64,000 bases of DNA, taken from Trichinella spiralis. Lineage: Eukaryota; Nematoda; Enoplea; Trichinellida; Trichinellidae. Each line of letters begins with the position of its first letter. The stretch's first letter is position 1. A program made the position numbers and the translations under genes. The notes beneath the pieces were generated by a model, which saw nothing but the letters and a program-made list of their open reading frames with translations, was not told where the DNA came from and made no database searches. The stretch is from positions 9,541,248-9,605,247 of the forward strand of contig CM012954.1 in the NCBI GenBank assembly GCA_000181795.3, written 5' to 3'. Shown here piece by piece: positions 25,969 to 38,388 of this stretch.

Positions 25969-26989
25969 TTTTAATTAAATTCTAATTAAAAACACAAAAA
26001 TTATTATTCATCATGAAATGTTGTCTACACAGTGTGTTTAAATATTTTAAGGGAAAAATTCAATTCGTGGTCAATTTGAAAACTTTTCACAAAAACAGAA
26101 GATGAACAATTTACACTTTTATTAATTCACGCAGCGTCATAGAATCAAAATTAAACATTCATTATTACAATTAATAACACTATAAAGTGTATACCAAATT
26201 TAAACAATACGTCATATTACAGTAGGAATAAAAATAAAGATTCAATGCGCATTATGTTTTACTCAAGAAAAGTGCTACATAAACTTCAATAATAGAAATT
26301 ATTTAATCATTGTTTTATTGTAAATGTATAACATTTTGAATTTAAAAAGACATACATATTGAAATAGAAGATTACTGAAATTTAAACAGCATTAATAAAG
26401 TCAATGTATTATTTGGCATATATTATGAGATTTCAGATGGTAAAAAATTCAATTGAATATATATTTTTTCATTGCAACTTTATAAGGTACTTGAAAGTTG
26501 TCCATACTGTAAATTTGTAGTCACTGATGTTGCAGATTGAGCATTTGAGGTGGCTTCAGTTTGGCATGTCATTTTACGTGGAACATTTTCTTCCATTTCC
26601 AAATTGATAAACATTCTTAAAGTCAATAATACTTCATTTGCTATTTAGTTTTGGTGCTTTTGCATTTGCACTCTTTTTGCAATTTTGCACAGATGAAAAA
26701 TGAAAATTGCAACGAAACAAGTTTCGAAGCATCACATTTGTTGTCAACAAGCTATTTTCAGTTTATCATATTTTAAATCAACAAACGGATTCAATTTGTC
26801 TTTTTTCTTGACAGTCCCACTCGTCTTTCATCGATGCTAGCAAGTTAGTTTGAATTTGTTCAGTGGTGAAATTGGACACTTTGCTTGTTGGCTGTGGTGT
26901 AGTTTTCGACGCGTTGCACCAAATTTTTCCAACATAAATTTTGCTTGTTTATGATTATTATTATTAATATGCTTTTAGTGTACACAAAA
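25969..26989. other. Divergent promoter region between THUMPD3 and MECR
   Basis: About 1 kb between two outward-facing starts. AT-rich with no coding signal. It should contain both promoters. Confidence 0.5.
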
Positions 26990-28493
26990 ATGTTGTTTCG
27001 TTGGTCGTCTGCAGGTTCATTTTTTGTGCACAAACGTTCGCTGCAATCACTGCAGATGGTCTATGCCGAATATGGGGATCCGTCGAAAGTTCTTCACGAA
27101 CGTACGGAAGAGTTGAAGCCGCTGTCCAAAGGTGAAGTGAGGTACAAAATGCTGGCCGCGTCCATCAATCCGTCCGACATCAACCAAGTGCAAGGGGTCT
27201 ATCCGGTGAAGCCGCCGTTGCCAGCAGTGGGCGGTGGCGACTGCGTGATGAAGATCGAAGAACTGGGTCCGGAGGTGAAAGAGTTTCAAGTGGGCGACTG
27301 GGCTATACCGTCGCATCCGGGTTTTGGCGCCTGGCGCACCTGTGGCATCACCACGCCCGACCACTTGATCAAAGTGAACAACAAACTTCCGGCCCAGTAT
27401 GCGGCAACGTTGTCGGTGAATCCAAGCACCGCCTACCGTATGCTCAAAGACTATGTCAAACTGGGACCAGGCGATGCGGTGCTGCAAAACGGGGCCAACA
27501 GTGCCGTCGGCCAACTGATCATCCAGTTGGCCCGCCATTTTGGACACAAGACAGTCAACATTATCAGAGATAAAAACGACGGTGGAAAAACTGCCGAATA
27601 TTTGCGCAGTCTTGGAGCTGATCACGTCGTCATTGACACTCAATTCAAGGTAATGTAAAAAATTATAAGCAGACGAAATTTCAATGATAATAATCAAATG
27701 AATTTTATGAAATTTACAACATCTGTTTCATTCAGAGATGACGACAACAACATCGGTTTAGTCCATTAAGGTCTAGAAATAAATTATCTGATCAATAATT
27801 ATTTATTGAAAACTGGTATTTGAAGCATGTCAACATTTTCAACTTTGAAAATTCATCTTCTGCTTATATATATTACTTTATTTATTATTTTTAAATAATA
27901 TTGTTGCGTTCAAAAATATCTATATCACTGAGTCAATCAATCACCTAATTATAATATACATACGACAAACCAACTGTTGAAGAAAAGGTTTTGTGCAAAA
28001 ATTGAAAACGTTAAAATATTTTTACATAATTTGCATTTTTCCATATGATTAATGTTTAAAGTGAATCCATTAAGTTTTTTTTCTTTGGTTACCTTTTCAG
28101 GACGAAAGTAAACGCATATTTGGACAACTCGGACCACCGAAATTGGCGTTGAACTGCGTTTCAGGCAGAAGTACGTTGTACTTGGCCGGCGCCCTGGCTG
28201 CCGGCGGAAAGCTGGTCACGTACGGCGGCATGTCGAAACAAGCGTTGCAAATTCCATCTGGTGCGTTGATTTTCAAGCACATCCAAGTGTTGGGATTTTG
28301 GCTAACCGACTGGGATCAGAAGCCGGAAAATCGCCAGCAGCGTATTCAAATGTTGGATGAATTGTCTGAATTGGCGTTGAGTGGCAAATTGAAAATGCCG
28401 CTTTACGAATCGGTACCTTTCAAAGATTTTCGACGTGCAATGGAAGAATCTTTGACCGGCACAGGAAAAAAGAAAATGCTCGTTTTCGATTAA
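26990..28493 (+). CDS. MECR: Mitochondrial trans-2-enoyl-ACP/CoA reductase
   Basis: Two exons (26990-27649 and 28101-28493) encode 350 residues (human 373). MECR performs the last step of mitochondrial fatty-acid synthesis, NADPH-dependent reduction of the trans-2-enoyl thioester. It is a quinone-reductase-like MDR protein without zinc ligands. Seen here: INPSDINQVQGVYPVK (containing the family's catalytic Tyr), PAVGGGD, GFGAWRT, TLSVNPSTAYRML, the nucleotide-binding AVLQNGANSAVGQLIIQLA, LGADHVV, LALNCVSGRS and VTYGGMSKQ. The start at 26990 gives an Arg/Ser-rich N-terminus without acidic residues, a good mitochondrial presequence; in-frame ATGs at 26951 and 26969 are alternatives. The coding sequence is GC-rich against its flanks. 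The 451-nt intron is AT-rich. Confidence 0.93.
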
Positions 28494-28869
28494 CAATTTG
28501 AAAAGCCAAAAAAACCCACATCCCTCATATTCAAAAATGCTTTCTTAACCGTAGTTGTTTGTAGCTTTTCAATTTGATTCTTTTTTTTGTTTACAGTGAA
28601 TCGAATCTTACTGCTCAGGTTGACCGACAAGGCTGATTGATCCATCATCATACTTTTTTAGCTCAAAATTCACATTCAGGCGTAGGAGAATGATTTGTGT
28701 AAAATTAATGATTATGCTAAGTAAAAAAACCTAATTTATTGATGATATTTATGCATAAATTTACTTGTTTCTATTATTATTAAAACAAACGCGGAACAAT
28801 TATAATACAAATTGCAACAATGCACAAAACATCACCTTATATAAAGATGTGAAACCAGGCATACTCAGT

Positions 28870-31682
28870 TCATTTTCTCCTTTTGGATTTCCCTTTCTTT
28901 TTCAATTTTCTCTTTCCCTTTTTCAGATTCTTTTTCAATTTCCCACGAGATTGTCTTGCTTTTGATTTCGTCGTGTAGACAAATTTCGGCTTCTTCAAAT
29001 CCACATTCACCAAAGCTGCATCGACTGCACTTTCCGGAAGATAAACTGTAGTAGCATCTGAATCAAGTAAAAATAATAAATTATATATTATTATTCAGAA
29101 GAGTAGACCGAATTATTTTACCATCATTTGCTGCACTTTTCATATTAAACGATGGATATTTCGAAAGAGTCTTTACATTACGATTCAATTCGTCAAGATG
29201 GGCTGAAAGTTGTCGTTTCAAATGATCAATTCGACTTTTCACATTACGTTCATTTTCTTCTCTTCTAAATATGAGTAAAAACACTTATAAATAGCTATAA
29301 TATTTATAAATATTTATGAACAACGCATACGCATCATTTTGCAATACATCTTCGTCTAGAATAATGTCGGTTTCTTTGGCAGCTTTTTGAAACCAATTTT
29401 TTTCAGCGCTAACACCTTTTCGCCTGTGCTCTAGTGATTCTAATTCGCTTGTTATTCGTACCAGCTTGGAATAGAATTTCATCAGTTCAAAATCGACCGG
29501 AAATACTGGCAAATCTTTCCCTAGGAAAATTACATTAAATTAAATTAGAAATAAATTCACAAAACCTGCATCCAATTACCACGTTTTAATGTTTTGCAAA
29601 CGCGGCGAAAATTATTCACATCTTGCTTGTCGACAAGCATCAAGCTGAGACCTCTTTGATTCAGCCGAGCCGTACGTCCACTGCGATGTATGTAAGTCTG
29701 CAAAAGAAAGAAAGCAATGCAACAATTCATTGCAGGAAAATGCAAATTCATCGCAAATTGCTTGAGCAACACAACATCATCCCCTGCTCACCTCGGCAGT
29801 TCTTGGCACTTGATAATGAACAACGTGTTGCACATTTTTGATATCCAATCCTCTGGCTGCGACATCAGTAGCGACCAAAACGGTGTTGTCATTGTCTGAA
29901 AGTTTGATCACAATTAAATACTTCTACAAAATTATACAAATTATATTAAAAAAATTTTTTTACTTGTAAAATTTTCCAAATTCGACAAACGCTTCTTCTG
30001 ATTCACATCCGCGTGCAAAAAATAAACTTTAAATTTCAGCAATGATAATAAATTTTTCAATCGACGGACGCAGTTGACACTGTTTGCAAAAATTAAAGTA
30101 CGTCCCGGATAATGGCGCAAAAAATAATACAAACTTGTATCCTGAAACATTTTTCAAATGAAATTTTTTTAAAAAAAATATATATAACCAATTACTTTCA
30201 TTTCTAATGTGCTACAAAATAAACAAGATTCGACCAATGAACTGGAAAGACCATGCTTTGATGATAAATCGATCACTTTTCTCTTCGGGCGCATCGATAA
30301 AAATGATATCAAATTTTCTACAACACATCATCAAATTTTCAATATACATGCAAATTTTTTTTGAAATTGCTATAAATATTAAACTAACCTATTTTTTCTT
30401 CAGGTGACAGTGGTTTTGCATTTGCTTTCGACAGAAGACGATTCGGCATTGGGTGAACGAATGAAAGCGTGGCCGAAAAGACCAACGTCTGCCGTTTTCT
30501 GATTGCATTTTCATCTCTGAAATAATATTCAACAAATTCACACTTTCAAAACAATAAACCAACACAAATAAATTACCCATTTAAAAATTCAAGCAACTGA
30601 GAAAATTCTGCGAAATTCTGCTTTTCTGCCATTCGATCAATTTCGTCAATAACTAAGTATTTAATTTTATGCAAATTTTCAAGTCCTTCACAGTCCTACA
30701 AGTATGAATAATAAAAAAGAAAGGAAATCAAATACTGCTGCACTCACCTCTGAAATCAAAGCCCACAATCTTCCTGGAGTGGCAATAACAATATCTGGAT
30801 CATCCTTCAATAGGCGTTGTTGTTTCTGTACGGAAAGGCCTCCTGTAGCTGTAGTTAACTAAAATCTTCATTTCTTCATTTTTATTATTTTAAAACTATT
30901 ATTATTATCATACTTTCAGATTTGTATATTTCATTATACTACTCAAATGATCTTTTATTTGAATAGCCAATTCTCTGGTGGGTGTAAGAATCAGTGCAGA
31001 AGGATGAATTTGAGAATCGGAATTTTCAGACAACAAGCCAGCGATAACAGGAATGCCAAATGCCAAAGTTTTTCCACTTCCCTGAAACGAAAATCAAATC
31101 AAATCAAATCATATGAATGAATAAAAATAAAATATTTTTTTTTAATATGCACCGTTTCTGCAGCTCCTAAAATGTCAAGACGATCACGTATTGCCGGAGG
31201 AAGGCACAATGCTTGAATTGGTGTCGGTTCAAAATATTCCAAATCGTCCAACGCATGAAGAATTTCTTCCGGTACAAACAGCTCTTGCCATTTCTTTAAC
31301 TTCTTTCCGGGGACATAATTTTCATCAACTGAAACAATCAACAAACAATTATGAAAAATAATGCAAACAAACGCAAATCATAAACAAACAATTCATTTAA
31401 CTTTACATGCAAAATCACTTCAAGGCAATATTTACCGGATTCAAAAGATTCCAATTTACTCTTTTTCCCACTTGCTTCTTGCTTATCAATTATTGCACGG
31501 CTCTGCTTATTTTTAAGCTTACGCTTCTTACTTGTATTCTTCTTATCATTGATTGTCGTTGATTTCAAACAAGTGTAATCTGTTATCTCTTCAAAATCGG
31601 TAAGAAAATCAAACGTTTCATCTGTAGATTTTATTGAAATTTCATCAGGCAAATTCGATTTCTTCTTCTTCTTCGTTTTCAT
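28870..31682 (-). CDS. DDX24: DEAD-box RNA helicase DDX24/Mak5
   Basis: Thirteen exons (31682-31436, 31328-31153, 31081-30914, 30858-30748, 30695-30577, 30516-30389, 30317-30196, 30141-29964, 29895-29792, 29697-29580, 29520-29331, 29264-29122, 29057-28870) encode 663 residues. All helicase motifs are in order: Q motif EPTPIQA, I AAETGSGKT, Ia TPTRELA, Ib [53 protein letters not shown]24-specific context includes [17 protein letters not shown] and [12 protein letters not shown]. Yeast Mak5 acts in 60S ribosome assembly in the nucleolus. The N-terminus ([10 protein letters not shown]) and the Lys-rich C-terminus fit nucleolar targeting. Motif II reads DEID rather than DEAD. The human insertion between motifs I and Ia is missing. 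An acceptor-like TTTTAG lies 25 nt before the ATG. Confidence 0.94.
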
Positions 31683-33950
31683 TCAAATTCTATTCAGTTG
31701 AAAGAATCTAAAATTTCAAAATGCAAATTAGTACATTAATAACACATTCTGAAAATTAAAAAGCTTTTGCTCGTTTTTATTTCGGTTATACCTATAATGC
31801 TATAGTTTTACCTATTATAAGCATAAGAAAAGAACATTACATGACATTTAAGCGAACTGTTCGATTAATTCAGAAAAACAAATATGTGAAACATGAAATT
31901 AAAAAAAATAACCAATCAAAAATACAAAATTTCCAATCAATCAAATGTAATTCAAGATCAATTTACTTAAAAAATGTTTTTTTTTCAAATCTGAATCGAA
32001 CTACTTGAAAATAATTCCTAATGTGCGAATGTGAAGCTTATGTTGCATTTTAAAGGTTACTTTGCATGACAATCAGGATTTATTAACAATTTATTCACGT
32101 AAATGAACAACGGCTTTCCTAAACAATTTCACTTTTATTCTTTTGTGAAACAAAGCTTTTAATGAATAAAGCAAAATAAGCTATAAAATATTCAAGTTTA
32201 AATAAATAAATAGTACTGTTCTTTGATAATGTTTAACAAAGTAGTACGGAAAATTGTATAATTTTATGATAATAACATCAGTCTAGTAATCGAATAAATG
32301 AATAGTTTCTATAAATTCATTTTTCTATAAAGGCATTACTTTAACAAACACATGCCAATAAACACTTACAATGGGTTTAAATGTATGCCACGGAAGCATT
32401 TTTTGTTATTAATGATTTTCAAGTTTAATCGTCGTAACTACTGCAATATTATGAACGCTATTAAATGTTTTCAATTATTATAAAAAATAAAATTGTAAAG
32501 GTGTACTTCATAATTTTGTTCCAATTCAAAATAGAGATTTTATCATATTCTTGGTAATACAGTAATTTTGTATACTGAAAAAACATTATCATATAATTTT
32601 TTCAGCAATTGCAACATTACATTTGTAAATAGTTTTGCATTACTAATTTGTATTAATATTTGTTTTTCATGTATAAATTTTAAAATTGCAATTGAATGCT
32701 ACGTAATGTTAATAGGAAATTTGGTTGCATACTGTAGATTTGCGTAGTGCCAGTTAAATTCAGCCCTATGTGATTGATGCTTCTAATGATTGCTCGTAAA
32801 GTTAATTTTAAGAAATGAAAATTCAATTGTTGTTGCAGCAAAGAAAAGTATTTCTATTTTTGTACATTGTAAGCTTCAGAAATTGCGTAACTTCTTCAAT
32901 GATATTCCTGTTGAACTTCGCTTCCTTGTTTGATCTATTCTCTTCATAAATATTTCAATGGTCAGCTAGGTAAAAAAGTTTTCAATTTTTAGCTTTTCGA
33001 ATTGATTCACTTTATTTTGTTTTTGTTTCTTCTCCAACATATGATGCGGTAAATCATATTTTTTACTTTGCTAAATGAAATGTTGCTGTTTTTTTGATAC
33101 TACGTGTTCTTTTGACAAAATGCCAACTAATTTTGCATTGGCAACAGTGATTTTATGCTATAAATTTGTCTATTGTTAGTTGGATATGTTTGCAATTTAT
33201 GATTGTATTTGAATAGTGCTTGCCATTCAGCTTTCAGTTTAGTCAGAGTTGCACATTGAAAGTGAACAGTTGTGAAATTTCCACTTCTCAGTGGTTTGTT
33301 CGGTGGTTATAGTACATTTCAACATTTGCCATTTCTTGCATATATTGATTGTTGCAAATGGCACTTGAATATATTGTTTGAAAATTTTAATCCATAAACA
33401 TGAAAAATTGAAAAAGTTGCTAGCTAATAATATGAGCTAAGTTGCAGCACTGTTTGTTGTTTCAATGACAGTGTGACGTTGATATTTTATTAATTTCACG
33501 ATGCCTGTTTGGTTTTTTTGATTTCTTAGTTAATTAGTTGCTATTTATAATGGTGGCGCTTATTTTTGAAGCTTTCAGTGAAAATGAGTTTGGCGGATGG
33601 CGGCGTTTGATTGTTTTTGATTAATTGTTCATTTGAAAGGGGTTGTGTTTATTACGTTTTGAAAACAGGGTTCGCGTGTTGTGAAATTTAGCCCCATTTT
33701 CGGTCGTTTTCTGTATTGTATTCTGTCTGTATTGGTCGACGGCGTGTGATTATTGCGTGTGAAGAGTGCGCGAGCGAAAGTTTGTCGGAAAATTATTTAA
33801 AAAAAAATTTTTCCAAAGGTGGCAGCCGGATAACCAATCAGTTCGGCCAGGCGGCTAGTTGATTGTTTGTGTGATAGCAGTTGAGGTTTTTCAGCAAAAA
33901 TTAGCTCCTTGGACGGCTAGTAGCGGTGTTGGGCCGCGCACAAGCAACCG
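31683..33950. other. Divergent intergenic region, DDX24 and ELM2-SANT gene
   Basis: About 2.3 kb. The last 300 bases or so (from about 33650) become GC-richer and look like the 5' UTR of the plus-strand gene, with a possible acceptor (GAAAACAG) near 33668. The rest is AT-rich without a supported gene. Confidence 0.5.
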
Positions 33951-36900
33951 ATGAACGCGTCCGGTGATCGTAGCCTGCAACAGGCGTTGCTTATGCCGAT
34001 GAACGAGGTGGATTTGAAATGGCCGCCGGCCGTGTCCGGTGAATCGTCGGTGTCCAGTCACAACGGTGATTCGACCAGAGTGAACAGCACTGACGAGAAT
34101 AAGCTGTCGGTGATGGAATTCACTTCCACCACTGCCGAAGTGGCTCCAACGAGAAGTACAGTTCCGCAGGTAAAACGAACAATTTACCCCTTAAAATATG
34201 CCGTTGATCGATTGCACAAAATTGCAACGCTGTCGAATGATTAATTTGTTTTTTACTTCTTCTTCATTTAATTTCAACCACTTACTTGCTTGCATTCATA
34301 CTGTATGTACCATTGACAAATGACATTTTTATAAATTGTTTTCTTTTCAAAGTAATGTTTCAATTGAATTATAAGTTCATCAAAATTGCAAAAGTGTTTG
34401 TTATTTGTCGACGCATGTGATAAAGTATATAGGAAGTGAAGTTTTGTCGACAGATTATCGTTTGTTTGTTTGTTTGTTTGTTGATTTTTTGTTTTCTAGT
34501 CGGTCGCCACAGTAGCGAGCCGAAATGTTGTTTTGCCAAATTTGGATTCATTTGCCCAGTTTGATTCGAAAAACGACACTGAACAGTCGTCCGATTTGAC
34601 TTCGACGCTGCTCTACGAGTCGGACCAGTTCGCGCATGGCAAAGAACGACGAAGCTATTCGGGAAGCAGCTTGTGTCTGAGCAGCGAGCAACAGCGCCAT
34701 GTTCTCGCCGAGCCGGCTTATCAACGGTCGCGTTTGATGTCGTTTCCGGCCGGCTTGGGTGTGGGCGTGGCCGGTGGTTTGGCCAGTGGAAGGGGCGTCG
34801 TTGACAATGGTTCGGCGTCGTTGTGTTTGCCGTTCTACACGCCGACGGTGGGTCGGTTCGATCCGACGGGTCCGTCGTTGGTAATTGACGACGACGACGC
34901 CGTCGTCGGCGCAAACGCCGCCAGTAGCGGTAGCGGTGGCGGCGGAGGCGGCGGTTCGGCCACGGCGTCGGATTTGGATTTTTTCCTCTTGCCACCGGCA
35001 TCCGGCAGTGGAGGCGGCGCGGTATCGGAAGCCGAACTCGGTTTGTTGGGTTTTGATTTTGGTGCGACTCAGAATTTCGACTTGGTCGACATGGGCGACT
35101 GCGACAACAGTACGAAAGTGAAAAGCGACCGCAAGCGTCACATGACCGCGCCGTGTTCGTTGCTTTCCAATCCGCAACGACCGACCACGACCACGACAAC
35201 AAACCACCCTCAACAACAACAACAACAACCTCAGCAATCTCAAGCTCAAATTCAACCTCAGCAACAGCAACGACGAAGAAGCCGCGGCAAGCCGGACAGT
35301 ATTTTTTCACTGTTGAGAAAAAACGGCATGACCGACGGCTCGCAGTGGAGTCGCGCGCGTTCCTATTCCCTGCGCCACATCGACTCGCAGCCGTTGGCAG
35401 CCGCCGGCGCGAAAGGCAAATCGGACGAGTCGTTGCAACGCGCCGGCGCCGGCTCGTCGGCTGCTCCCAGCCGTCGCAATAGTCGTTCGTCGGCGGCGAC
35501 GTCGGCGTCCAAATTCAAACCGTTGCCGTTGGTCATTCCGCCGCACGTTTTCTTCAACCGTTTCCAAAGTCAACTCCGTTCGCCGACAATTTCCGAAAGC
35601 AGCTTCGCGTCGATATTCGGCGTGCCGGCGCGCACCCCGTACACGCCGCCGCCGATTCTCAGCCCTCTGCGCAAAGGCTCGGGTTTGTTTTGTCGCGTTC
35701 ACCGGCCTTGCCCGGCGCAGCCGAAAAGCGCACCGGCGACCGGCTTCGGCCGCGAATCGTTTTGGGACAATCCGAATTTGAACGCGCTCATCGCTGCCGC
35801 CGGCTATACAACCAGCGATTGCGTCAGTCCCGCTATCCCATCACCGCCCGATTCGCCCGTCAAAACGGATTCTCTACCGTAAGATTTATCACAATTAATA
35901 TATTTTCATTGCACGTATTTTTGTTTCGCATTCATTGTTTTATTTTTACAATCCAAATTTTTACAGCCATATCAACGTTGGCAACGAATATCAAGCTGTC
36001 ATTCCACCGATGGATTGTACGAATTGTTTATTGTTGTTGTTGTTCGTTTATTGATTTTTATTTTTCCACTAGTATCGATGGATGATAAGCCGGAAGATCG
36101 TGAAACTCTCGTTTTTGATCCGAAATGTTTGGAAAATGTCACCGATGCTGAATGTACGTATAAAAAAAAATTTCCATTTTCAAATATTATTTATTATTCG
36201 ATTTTTCTTTTCTTTTTAGTAAACGCTTTGTTGAAATTGGCTAACAGTCCGGCAGTTTTAGGCGGCGGCTTGAATTCTGAACTGGCTTGGCACTTGTTGT
36301 ACGACTGCGGTGGCAATGTCAAAGTGTGTGAACATTGTTCTTGTTGTTTTTAACATATTTTTAATTAAGGAAGCAGCGTTGCGTCTACTCAACTCTGAAA
36401 ATCCATTTCCAGAAGGACATCCATTACATTCGTGCAATTATCCAGGTGAATTTGATTCAAAAAAGAATAACAGTATTATATCAATTTTTCCTGTCGCTTT
36501 CGCTCAGATGTACACATGTGGTCACCGGAAGAAATTGAAACTTTCGAAACGGCATTGTTAAAATTTGACAAAGATTTCAACGAGATCTCGAAAAAAGTAT
36601 TACATGAAATATCAATTATTGCTTTATTTTATTTTTTGCTTTTCTGAATTTTAGGTGAAAACAAAGTCCGTTCAGCAGTGCATTTCGTTTTATTATTCTT
36701 GGAAAACGCTTTTCAAAAAAAGTTACAGAAAATATCGACGAACAAAACAACAACGCGAATACCTCGAACTGGGCATGAAGCGATCGTTGAGAAGCTGTTC
36801 GCCGGCGGCGGTCGAACAAAATTCAAATTCTACTTCCGGTTCCGTTGCCATGGCAACCAGTGCTGAAGTGACCAACGCCGGTACCGGCACCGGCACTCCA

Positions 36901-37292
36901 ACAATTGGCAACGCCAAGGGCACATCTCCGACTGTTTCGGAAACCGTCGTCGTTCCCACACTGTCCGTCACTGCGATGGAAGTTGAACAGCAACAGAAAA
37001 AGCTGCAGCAGCCTCATTGCAGCAGCAACAACAATAGCAACGGCGCCGTTGGCGCAACTGCTGCCGGCAGCGCCGATATTTACGTCTCGCCCATTCATTT
37101 CTCTTGTAAATTCTGCGGCAAGTAAGCAACCGACACTATTCTATTATACGTAAAGAAACTTTTATTTAGCTGCTGTTGCTATTTTATTACTTGTTTTTTT
37201 CAAGGGTTTTCTCAAAAGTGAAAAGTCGAAACGCTCACATGAAAGTTCACTATCGTGATTTGAGGGAACATCCTCCTCCATCCACTTCGTGA
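33951..37292 (+). CDS. ELM2-SANT-zinc finger corepressor (MIDEAS/TRERF1/ZNF541 family)
   Basis: Nine exons (33951-34169, 34500-35878, 35967-36016, 36073-36153, 36220-36323, 36370-36445, 36508-36596, 36655-37121, 37205-37292) encode 850 residues. Residues 1 to about 530 are low-complexity: poly-Gly, poly-Gln, Ser/Pro-rich. An ELM2 domain follows (HINVGNEYQAVIP, LNALLKLANSPAVLGGG, ELAWHLLYDCGG), then a SANT domain (MWSPEEIETFETALLKFDKD, QCISFYYSWKTLFKK), and a final C2H2 finger, CKFCGK with an HMKVH end. In this family ELM2-SANT recruits class I histone deacetylase; MIDEAS and TRERF1 form the MiDAC complex. HDAC recruitment here is inferred from domain order. The last two exons split the zinc finger. 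It is a single MIDEAS-group gene, and I cannot say which paralogue it corresponds to. Confidence 0.85.
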
Positions 37293-38388
37293 TGATTGAA
37301 ATTCACAATTCTTCCGCTTGTACATATTGTTTGTTTGCCTCGCTTGTTCTGTTGACAACTGACATCCTCTTTTTTTTCCTCGATCATTTTTTCTCAGGTT
37401 ATACACTATTTTACCTAGAATATATATATTTTTTTTGGGCGAAATTTATCCTTTTCTCTATCTATCTGTTCGACGACGTTCGCCTACTGTGCTTAAAAAA
37501 ACTGCTTGCTTATTTTTCCTGCCTCCTGACCACCGTATATTATTATGCTTGTTTGTTTGTTTATTTGTTTGTTTTTGCCTCTCCATCCCTTTTATCGCAG
37601 TTGCGCGCGCGTTCCAGTCACCAACTCTCAATTACGCCCACGCACCACCACCACAACAAAAGGGTCCGCTGTTTTGATGAAACAGTTTATCGAAAAAGAA
37701 GAAGAATCAAGTTTTGTTCTTTTTTTTTCTTTTTACCTCACCGCAACAAGCAGAAAATATCAGGAGAGACGGAAAAGAAGAAGTTTATGTTGTTGTTGAC
37801 CGACTGATAATATGGCTAATAATTAGAAGAAACGTCTGGATTTGTTTCTTGTGGATGAAGAAGATCAAAGCCGCCAAAATACAACAAGTGAAAATCGATT
37901 TTCCGAACGAACAAGAAGTAAATGCTTGCCCGCCTGCCAGCCGGTAGTTACTATCCAGTGACAGTTGCTTTTTTCTTAAAAATAAATTTTATTTCATTTT
38001 ACTTTACTGCTTTAAGACGACAAATTAAAAAGCAGAACAGTCATTTTTTCCATCCTTCTTCCATTCATTCATTGTTGTGATTAATTTTTATTTCACTGTG
38101 TATTATTTTATTTATTATATATAGAGCAGCAGCAGCAGCAGCAGTTACTAGTGATAAAGTGGTGCAGAGAGAATATGCAAACTAAAAACTAATTTCAAGA
38201 AAGCTTCTTTTCTGCCAGAGAAAAACATCCACGAACGAGTGAGTAGAAGAATAATAAAGATATTACAGTACACAGTTAGAGAAGAAGAAAATTTAAAAAT
38301 TTCACGTTATATCAATGCACCGAAACTACAGTAGTAATTAGTGATGAAAATGATGTGTATATTAAAAAAAAACAGATTACTTTTTTCT
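37293..38388. other. Convergent 3' region
   Basis: About 1.1 kb between the ends of two convergent genes. It has T-rich runs, a GTTT repeat near 37548-37575, a possible AATAAA signal near 37981 for the plus-strand gene, and an AGC run at about 38123-38142. The open frames here are low-complexity and not supported. Confidence 0.5.

Noticed and set aside
34548..35310. Arg-rich minus-strand frames over the ELM2-SANT gene
   Set aside because: Antisense shadows of Gln/Ser/Gly repeats in exon 2, with repetitive Arg/Leu composition and no independent support.
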